This document shows, one piece after another, positions 58,093-64,000 of a stretch of DNA of 64,000 nucleotides. The stretch is from PMG-095 sp037200885. Its GTDB lineage: Bacteria > Myxococcota_A > Polyangia > Polyangiales > Polyangiaceae. The notes below the pieces were generated by a model. That model saw nothing but the letters and a program-made list of their open reading frames with translations, was not told where the DNA came from and did not search any database. Position 1 is the first letter of the stretch. The number at the start of each line of letters is the position of its first letter. The stretch is from the NCBI GenBank assembly GCA_037200885.1, contig JBBCIN010000002.1:124001-188000 (forward strand). The letters run 5' to 3'. A program made the translations under genes and the position numbers.

Positions 58093-59298
58093 TCACGCCG
58101 CGCCTCGCGCGGCCAACTCACGGTCATCCGCGCCCAGAAACGGGCCGGGGCGTCCGAACAGAAAGCCCTGCAGCAGGTCACAGCGGGCCTCCACGAGAAC
58201 GGAGCGCTCTTCCTCGCGTTCCACGCCTTCCGCGATGATTGCCTTGCCCATCGTGTGGCAAAGCTCGACCATCGACGATACGATCCGGCGCTTGGTCTGG
58301 TCGCGGTGCACGTCACGAATCAGCGAGATGTCGAGCTTCACGAACTCGGGCTCCAGTTGCGACAACGTCGCAAGCCCCGCTTCCCCAGCGCCCAAATCAT
58401 CGACTGCCAGACGAAACCCGAGTTCACGTAGTCGTCGGATCCGGACCTCCACGTCTTTGATGTCGTCGAGCGGGACGCGATCCGTGAGCTCGAGAACGAC
58501 CCTGCTCGCGATCCGAGAGAGCGGCGCGCTCGGCAGGTAGAGCAGCGGATCCAATAGGTCTTCTGGGTGAAGATTCACGAAAATCAACGACGCTTCGTCC
58601 GCGTTGCGGCTGACGTCGGCCGCCACCAAGTCACGCACCGCGCGTCCGACATCCGGAATCCTGCGCAGTCGTTCGGCGGCTTTGAGCACGGCGCCGGGGT
58701 GTGGGAGCATGGCCTCGTCACTGCGCAAAAACCCTTCATGAGCGAATGGAGCGCCGTCTGCGCGAACAATCGGCTGATACGCCATCCACAACGATCGCAA
58801 CGCGCGGTCCAGCTTGGCTTCGATGCCCGCTCGATCGCCGACGTAGAACGAGCCGCTGCCGTATTCGGTCGCGCACTGGCGCTTCAGCCGCAAAATCTTG
58901 CCGAGGCCCACGGCGCGCGCAACGACCGCTCGCACCCTTTCGATGGCCACCGGCTTGATCAGGTACTGGAAGGCCCCGTACTCCACCGCGGTCGCCGCTC
59001 CGCTGAGGTTCGGCTGGCCCGTCATCAGCACGATCGGCAAGTCCAGATCATACTCACGGACGGCGCGGAGCAGCTTTAGCCCGCTGATGCCGGGCATCTG
59101 GATGTCGCTCACTACGGCGTCGAAGCCTTCCTTGCCTAGCAATGACAGGGCATCCGTGCCACTACTTGCAGTGATGACTCGAACGCTCGCGGAGGTGAGC
59201 GCGCGCTCGAGCATGAGCAAGATCTTCGGATCATCATCGACCAGGAGGACTTTCGCTACGTCCTTGCCATCGCTCGTCGGGGATGGGCACTCTGTCAT
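58093..59298 (-). CDS. REC-EAL c-di-GMP phosphodiesterase
   Basis: A 401-residue response regulator: receiver (Asp65 in VVSDIQMPG, Lys115), linker, and EAL domain (about 155-390). The EAL signature is variant (EGFLR at 188-192) and DDFGTG is DDLGAG, but the catalytic set is kept: Glu188, Asn242, Glu270, Asp300, Asp301, Lys321, Glu357, Gln377. Phosphodiesterase activity is therefore expected. The ATG overlaps the stop of a 12-codon upstream frame. It lies 222 bases upstream of the chemosensory operon, same strand, and is a candidate target for its phosphate flow. Confidence 0.92.
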   Translation of the reverse strand: MTECPSPTSDGKDVAKVLLVDDDPKILLMLERALTSASVRVITASSGTDALSLLGKEGFDAVVSDIQMPGISGLKLLRAVREYDLDLPIVLMTGQPNLSGAATAVEYGAFQYLIKPVAIERVRAVVARAVGLGKILRLKRQCATEYGSGSFYVGDRAGIEAKLDRALRSLWMAYQPIVRADGAPFAHEGFLRSDEAMLPHPGAVLKAAERLRRIPDVGRAVRDLVAADVSRNADEASLIFVNLHPEDLLDPLLYLPSAPLSRIASRVVLELTDRVPLDDIKDVEVRIRRLRELGFRLAVDDLGAGEAGLATLSQLEPEFVKLDISLIRDVHRDQTKRRIVSSMVELCHTMGKAIIAEGVEREEERSVLVEARCDLLQGFLFGRPGPFLGADDRELAARGAA

Positions 59299-59333
59299 TG
59301 CGGCCGAACCTGTTGAGCCAAAATCAGTTGCAT
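59295..59333 (-). CDS. Twelve-codon upstream reading frame coupled to the REC-EAL gene
   Basis: Encodes MQLILAQQVRPQ and stops with a TGA that overlaps the REC-EAL start (ATGA). A TTTGGGGA purine run six bases before its ATG is the best ribosome site in the region. The REC-EAL ATG itself has no clear site, so it may depend on translation of this leader. Confidence 0.45.
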   Translation of the reverse strand: MQLILAQQVRPQ

Positions 59334-59726
59334 TTGAGTTCCCCAAACGTCCCTTCACCACAACGCGAACGCACCGAGCATAGACGCGCACGCCCTCGGC
59401 CCTCCACTATGGACTCAGATTGACACATACGCGAGTGTGACGGAAATGCCGGACGCTGCCGAGAACGGAAGCCGCGCGGAAATATCGAATCTTCGCGCGC
59501 GGTCACTTGTATTTGAAGCTCTCGAGATTCTCGGAGTCAGTAACAAACTGTAAGAATGTCCGGCGGCCTAACGTGGACCACAGTGTCCTACCGTGTGCAC
59601 TGCTCGCGCCTGACGAAAACCGCCGTTCGGCCTTCAGATTCGATGACGTCACTCTCGCGGGTTACGAACTTGACGGGCACCGCGCGAACACCGAGACTCG
59701 TAACGGTGGGATATCACGGGCCGCGA
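59299..59726. other. Divergent gap (428 bases)
   Basis: Between the REC-EAL gene and the barrel-protein gene. Contains the coupled leader frame and shared element at its left end. The remainder is somewhat AT-richer around 59,480-59,560 and must carry the rightward promoter, but no -35/-10, -24/-12 or Pho-box match is good enough to call. Confidence 0.5.
59340..59351 (-). promoter_or_regulatory. Leader element shared by the two EAL genes
   Basis: On the minus strand GACGTTTGGGGA, then a CTCA tetramer and ATGCAA. The same 12-mer, CTCA and ATGCAA occur before the EAL protein start at 35956 (35963-35974). It includes the likely ribosome site. Confidence 0.55.
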
Positions 59727-60962
59727 ATGCTCCGTCCCAGATTCTGGGCGAGCTCAATCTTGTGCGGAGCATCTCTGACGGCGTTGCCGGCGATCGCGCG
59801 AGCGGACAACGCCGAAGAAAGCTCGATCGCTTTACCGATCGAAATTCACGCGTTCGTCAGTCAGGGCTTCATCAAGACCACCAACAACAACTACTTGGCG
59901 GAGTCGAAGCGAGGCAGCTTCGAGTTCAGCGAGGTCGGAATCAACTTCAGCAAGCAGCTCACCGACCGCATGCGGGTGGGCATGCAGCTTTTCACGCACG
60001 ATCTCGGGCCACTCGGCAACTACCGGACGCGCTTCGACTGGTTCTACTTGGACTATCGCTTCTGGGACTGGTTCGGCCTCCGGGTTGGCCGCACCAAGTT
60101 GCCGTTCGGCCTTTACAACGAGAGCAGCGACATCGACGCGGCCCGAGTGCCCGTTCTTTTGCCGCAGTCATTGTATCCCGTGTCTTTCCGCGACTTCCTG
60201 CTCGCGCAGACCGGCGGTGAAGCCTACGGGAACGTGCCTCTGGGAGCCGCAGGCAGCCTCGAATATCGCCTGTACGGCGGAACCGTTTTCTACGACACCT
60301 CGGACGCGACATCGACGTTGGCGAACGTGCGGGTCCCGTACATTTTCGGCGCCCGGCTGATGTGGCAGGCCCCTGTCGAAGGCCTCCAGCTCGGCGGCAG
60401 CGCGCAGAAGCTGCGCATCGATGCAGACGCCACCCTCCCTGAGGCACAGATCGCCCAGTTGCAGACGGCAGGCCAACTGCCCGCCGGCTTCAGCGGCCCG
60501 CTCAAGCTGGAGGCGCCGGCTCTGCTGGCGGTCGCGTCGGTGGAGTACAGCGCCCACGATCTGCTGCTGGCTTCCGAGTATAGCCGTTGGTGGGTCTCAC
60601 TCAACAGCCCCGCCGCTGCGTTGGCCGTTCCACGAACGGCGAGCGAGCGCTTCTATCTGATGGCGGCCTACCACGTGACATCTTGGTTCACGCCGGGCTT
60701 GTATTATTCCGTATTGTTCCAGAACGCCGATGATCGAAACGGCAGTGAGGCCGCTCCGGCCAATGCTGGCCGCGCTGCCTATCAGCATGATGTCGCCCTG
60801 ACGCTCCGGTACGACCTGAACCAATTCTGGCTATTGAAACTCGAAGGCCACTTCATGCACGGCACCGCGGGCTTGACAACGGAGCTCAACGACAACCAAC
60901 CACTGTCGAGCCTGACCGAGGATTGGGGCGTCTTTCTGGTCAAGACCACGGCCTACTTCTGA
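59727..60962 (+). CDS. Outer-membrane porin-like beta-barrel protein
   Basis: A 411-residue protein with signal peptide (MLRPRFWASSILCGASLTAL, cleavage near ARADN) and a barrel-type body: IEIHAFVSQGFIKTTNNNYL, FEFSEVGINFSKQLTDRMRV, FDWFYLDYRFWDWFGLRVGR, then alternating strands ending in a C-terminal Phe (VKTTAYF), the outer-membrane insertion signal. Resembles phosphate-selective or alginate porin-like proteins found next to small PstS-like proteins. Twenty bases before the next gene, so co-transcribed. Confidence 0.85.
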   Translation: MLRPRFWASSILCGASLTALPAIARADNAEESSIALPIEIHAFVSQGFIKTTNNNYLAESKRGSFEFSEVGINFSKQLTDRMRVGMQLFTHDLGPLGNYRTRFDWFYLDYRFWDWFGLRVGRTKLPFGLYNESSDIDAARVPVLLPQSLYPVSFRDFLLAQTGGEAYGNVPLGAAGSLEYRLYGGTVFYDTSDATSTLANVRVPYIFGARLMWQAPVEGLQLGGSAQKLRIDADATLPEAQIAQLQTAGQLPAGFSGPLKLEAPALLAVASVEYSAHDLLLASEYSRWWVSLNSPAAALAVPRTASERFYLMAAYHVTSWFTPGLYYSVLFQNADDRNGSEAAPANAGRAAYQHDVALTLRYDLNQFWLLKLEGHFMHGTAGLTTELNDNQPLSSLTEDWGVFLVKTTAYF

Positions 60963-60982
60963 GCCCGCCGCATGCAAAGGCG

Positions 60983-61462
60983 ATGACCCAAAGTCGGTTT
61001 CACCCTCAGTTTCACGCTGCGCGTCCGACGCGTCGGGCGCTGCTTTGGTCCGTGCTCGGGTTGTGCACGCTCGGCGGTCGTTCTGCACGCGCTGAATCGA
61101 CCCCCGAATTTCGAATCCTCGTGCATCCAGACAATCCGGCCACCAGCCTGAGCCGTGACTTCGTGACCGACGTGTTTCTGAAGCGAACCACTCGCTGGAA
61201 CGACGGTGAAACGGCTCATCCCGTCGACCAGCGCGCGGACAGTAGTGTGCGCAGATCCTTCTCCGATAGCGTGCTTCGGCGCTCCGTCTCGGCGGTCAAG
61301 CGTTACTGGCAGCAGCGCATTTTCTCGGGCCGCGATTTGCCGCCGCCGGAGTTGGAAAACGACGACGCAGTGGTCGGATACGTGCTGAAACACCGCGGAG
61401 CGATCGGCTACGTCTCCGGCGGCGCCAAGCTCGACCGGACAAAATCGGTTTCGGTGCAATGA
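60983..61462 (+). CDS. Small PstS-like periplasmic binding-protein domain
   Basis: A 159-residue exported protein: signal with Arg-Arg (PTRRALLWSVLGLCTLGGRS), then a single lobe of the phosphate-binding-protein fold: EFRILVHPDNPATSLSRDFV, FLKRTTRWNDGE, RRSFSDSVLRRSVSAVKRYW, DDAVVGYVLKHRGAIGYVSG. It lacks the second half of a full PstS and any ABC transporter genes, so it probably senses or presents an anion rather than transporting it. Sits between the porin-like gene and a hybrid kinase, a trio likely to act as one sensory unit. Confidence 0.85.
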   Translation: MTQSRFHPQFHAARPTRRALLWSVLGLCTLGGRSARAESTPEFRILVHPDNPATSLSRDFVTDVFLKRTTRWNDGETAHPVDQRADSSVRRSFSDSVLRRSVSAVKRYWQQRIFSGRDLPPPELENDDAVVGYVLKHRGAIGYVSGGAKLDRTKSVSVQ

Positions 61463-61481
61463 TGGAGACGGGAACCGCGTG

Positions 61482-64000
61482 ATGGACTCACTGCGCGCGA
61501 GGCTGCTCCTGATCGTCGGCACTGCCGCGACGGCGCTATTGCTCACGCTGATTGGTAGCGCGTTGATCGGCGCGCAGCAGACGCGCGACCTGCGAGACGT
61601 CGAACAACGTCTGGTTCCCAAGCTCGAGCTGGGTCCCAAGCTGCAAACGGAGTTTGACCACCTGCGGCAGGCAATGCAAGACGCGGTCGCCGCGCAAGAC
61701 GCGCCAGCACTGGCAGGGACGATCGCCAACCGCAATCGCATTTTCGAGCTGATCGCCGGCACGCGTGGAGTGCTCGATCCGAGCGACGCGGCGTCGCTGC
61801 GCTGGACGATCCATGACTATTACGAGTCGGCCCAGGACGTCTCCGAGCGGCTCATCTCCGGCGATACCGGCGAAGGATTGGTCGACCGAATGGCGCGCAT
61901 GCAAACGCAGCAAGCCAAGGTCGAGTCGCTGATCAAGCAAACCACGGGCCTCAGCCGCGGTGAGCTGGCAGCGAGCTTCGGCGCGGTCGCGAGCGCCAGT
62001 CAACGCGCTGATCGGTTCCGGCTCGCGATCGGCCTGGCCGGGCTGACCCTCGTACTGGCGCTGTCGTTGTCGGTGACGAGGGGCGTATTTCGAGGACTGC
62101 GAGTGCTCTCCATCGGCCTGTCGCGCTTCGCCACTGGTGATTTCAAAGAGCAACTGCCGAGCAGCGGCTTGCTCGAGCTGGCCAAGCTCGCGCGCGAAGC
62201 CAATCAAATGGCCAGCAACCTACGTCAGCTGGCCGAAGAGCGGGACCGCGCGGATTGGCTCAAGGAGAGCCAGGCGCTTCTATCCGACGAAATGCGCGGC
62301 GACTCCGAGCCAGGCGCGCTCGCCGATGCAGTGGTGCATTGTCTGGCGCGTCGCACGGGCGCCGTGGCCGCAGCCCTCTATTTGTTGGAAGACGGCGGTC
62401 TTCGTTTACGCGGCCGCTTCGGTATCGCCGACGGGTCGGACTTCACCGAACTGGACCCACTTCAGAGCCCGAGCCGCGGGGACGGTCTGCTGATCGAGGC
62501 GATACGCTCGAAATCCCTGCTGGCCTTCGACGATGTCCCCGAAAATTACCTGAGAGTTCGTTCGGGCCTGGGCGAAGGCTCGCCTCGGTCGATCCTGTTT
62601 CTACCCCTAGCTCGAGCCGAAGAGACCGTCGGCGTGCTCGAAGTCGCGCTATTCAAAATCGATACTGCGGATATCCGCGAGCTCCTCGAATCCGTTCAGG
62701 AGATGCTGGTGATCGGATTTCAGGCTGCGCGCTCACGCGCCGCCTTGCGCGACGCCCTCGAGCGAAGCCAGAGGCAGGCGGAACGGTTGGCGGCGCAGGA
62801 GGAGGAGCTTCGGGCAAACAACCAAGAGCTACAAAGCCAGCACGAAGAGCTGCGCGTCGCCAACTCGGAGTTGGAAGCTCAGCGCGGCACGCTCAGCCAA
62901 CAAAACTCGGAGCTCGAGGAAGCGCGCCATCGTCTTCAAGCCAAGGCTGAGGAGCTCACCAAGATGAGCACCTACAAATCGCAGTTCCTGGCGAACATGT
63001 CGCACGAGCTACGAACTCCGCTGAACAGCATGCTCCTGCTCTCCCATCTGCTGGCCCAAAACGAAGCCGGCACCCTGAGCGAGAAACAGGTCGAATACAG
63101 CAAGACCATCCATTCAGCCGGGGGAGATCTGCTCAACCTGATCAATCAAGTGCTCGATCTGGCCAAGATCGAGGCGGGTCGTCAGGACGTGAAGCTCGAG
63201 CCGGTGGAGTTGAGCCGTTTCGTGGAGCACGCGCGACGCGTCTTCGAGCCCCTTGCCAATGAAAAGTCGCTCCGCCTCCAGATCTCGGTTGAACCCGGCT
63301 GTCCGTCCTCGATCGTGACCGACCCTCATCGGGTGGAGCGAATTCTCACCAACCTGCTCGGCAACGCGATCAAGTTCACTGACCGCGGCGAGGTGGCGCT
63401 GCGCATCGGTTGGCCGTCGCCATCCGCCCAATTCACGCGCCCAGAGCTGAGCGCGACCTCTTGCCTTGCGCTGACGGTCTCCGACACAGGCATCGGCATT
63501 GCATCGGACGCACAAGAGCGAGTGTTCGCGCCGTTCGAACAGCTCGAATCCCACGCCAATCGCCGCTATTCAGGCACCGGCCTGGGACTTGCGATCTCGC
63601 GCGAATCGGTGACGCTGCTGGGCGGAGAGCTGCAACTCGTGAGTGAGCCCGGGTCCGGCAGCGCCTTCACTTGCTACCTTCCGATCGAGGCAGTGTTGGC
63701 AGAGCCCTTGGCTTCGCGGCCTCCAAAGGGCAAGAGCAACGCTCAAGACGACCGAGAGAACCTCGAGTCCGACACACCACATCTTTTGGTGATCGAAGAC
63801 GACCCGGTGCTGGCCGAGCAACTGGTCGACATCATCCGTGCCCGTCGACTGAAGGTGCTCGTAGCGAGTACCGGCGAGGAAGGCGTGCGCTTGGCGGCCA
63901 AGCACCGCCCTCAAGGCATCGTGCTCGACGTGACGCTGCCGGATGTCGACGGCTGGACCGTCATGGAGCGTCTACGCACCGACCCGCGCACCCGCGAAAT
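61482..64000 (+). CDS. Membrane hybrid histidine kinase with GAF domain (truncated by window end)
   Basis: 839 codons are present; open to the window edge. ATG 61482 (GTG 61479 also possible) lies 19 bases after the PstS-like stop. Helix 1 (about 7-32), a periplasmic four-helix-type region (40-170), helix 2 (about 178-200), HAMP (200-255), GAF (about 270-420), a coiled coil (425-495), HisKA with His508 (ANMSHELRTPLNS), HATPase (about 615-740; NAIKFTDRG, DTGIGI, GTGLGLAIS), and a receiver with acceptor Asp816 cut after about 75 residues. It probably reads the neighbouring periplasmic protein. Confidence 0.93.
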   Translation, partial: MDSLRARLLLIVGTAATALLLTLIGSALIGAQQTRDLRDVEQRLVPKLELGPKLQTEFDHLRQAMQDAVAAQDAPALAGTIANRNRIFELIAGTRGVLDPSDAASLRWTIHDYYESAQDVSERLISGDTGEGLVDRMARMQTQQAKVESLIKQTTGLSRGELAASFGAVASASQRADRFRLAIGLAGLTLVLALSLSVTRGVFRGLRVLSIGLSRFATGDFKEQLPSSGLLELAKLAREANQMASNLRQLAEERDRADWLKESQALLSDEMRGDSEPGALADAVVHCLARRTGAVAAALYLLEDGGLRLRGRFGIADGSDFTELDPLQSPSRGDGLLIEAIRSKSLLAFDDVPENYLRVRSGLGEGSPRSILFLPLARAEETVGVLEVALFKIDTADIRELLESVQEMLVIGFQAARSRAALRDALERSQRQAERLAAQEEELRANNQELQSQHEELRVANSELEAQRGTLSQQNSELEEARHRLQAKAEELTKMSTYKSQFLANMSHELRTPLNSMLLLSHLLAQNEAGTLSEKQVEYSKTIHSAGGDLLNLINQVLDLAKIEAGRQDVKLEPVELSRFVEHARRVFEPLANEKSLRLQISVEPGCPSSIVTDPHRVERILTNLLGNAIKFTDRGEVALRIGWPSPSAQFTRPELSATSCLALTVSDTGIGIASDAQERVFAPFEQLESHANRRYSGTGLGLAISRESVTLLGGELQLVSEPGSGSAFTCYLPIEAVLAEPLASRPPKGKSNAQDDRENLESDTPHLLVIEDDPVLAEQLVDIIRARRLKVLVASTGEEGVRLAAKHRPQGIVLDVTLPDVDGWTVMERLRTDPRTRE

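Noticed and set aside
59540..59570. Possible Pho box near CAGTAACAAACTGTAAGAATG because of the PstS-like gene downstream
   Set aside because: Only one half resembles CTGTCAT and the spacing of the two halves is wrong.
1..64000. Search for CRISPR arrays, insertion sequences, integrases, rRNA and tRNA genes
   Set aside because: No regularly spaced repeats, transposase or integrase reading frames, or RNA gene signatures were seen by eye on either strand.

Overview
The window looks like chromosome from a myxobacterium, most likely of the Polyangiales/Sorangium type. The base composition is GC-rich. Several secreted lipoproteins carry long Gly/Ala/Ser linkers. There is a DUF1552 + DUF1592/1588/1585 pair. 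Multi-domain hybrid histidine kinases are very dense, and there are a sigma-54 activator, a non-flagellar chemosensory operon and c-di-GMP proteins. This assignment is by gene style; no rRNA or species marker is present.

Layout. 1-5.8 kb: a tightly coupled respiratory operon (oxidase subunits I, truncated at the left edge, and III; a membrane protein; dihaem cytochrome c; Rieske protein; cytochrome b fused to cytochrome c; CtaG). 6-14 kb: a stress/sensory block with a 2OG oxygenase, a universal stress protein, a BON protein, small envelope proteins, two stand-alone receivers and a kinase/NtrC-type activator pair. Five near-identical -24/-12 (sigma-54) promoter motifs lie in this block and a sixth at 43.87 kb, which suggests one regulon. 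14-30 kb: haloalkane dehalogenase with a divergent LysR regulator, a Cys-repeat lipoprotein, small exported proteins, the DUF1552/DUF1592 pair, a metallophosphatase, a triple-PAS hybrid kinase and outer-membrane proteins. 29-33 kb: two tandem GH30 glycosidase lipoproteins. 33-36 kb: a REC-PAS-PAS-GAF-GGDEF-EAL protein whose GGDEF motif is destroyed.

37.7-43.5 kb is the most unusual unit. Four coupled genes run receiver -> PilZ-methyltransferase -> membrane hybrid kinase with two kinase cores -> REC-kinase. The order resembles the PhcB-PhcS-PhcR quorum-sensing operon of Ralstonia, but with a c-di-GMP-binding domain fused to the presumed signal synthase. 46.3-57.9 kb is an eight-gene Wsp-like chemosensory operon (PAS hybrid kinase, CheW, CheR-TPR, CheW, MCP, CheA-REC, CheB, triple-REC kinase) in which a three-receiver histidine kinase takes the place of the WspR diguanylate cyclase. 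A REC-EAL phosphodiesterase lies just upstream. 59.7-64 kb: an outer-membrane beta-barrel protein, a small PstS-like protein and a large hybrid kinase that runs off the window.

Together, the right half is a signalling island centred on phosphorelay and c-di-GMP (two EAL proteins, one PilZ protein, one Wsp-like array), and the 6-14 kb block looks like an envelope-stress response driven by sigma-54. All functional statements come from reading motifs and gene order; no database search was possible.
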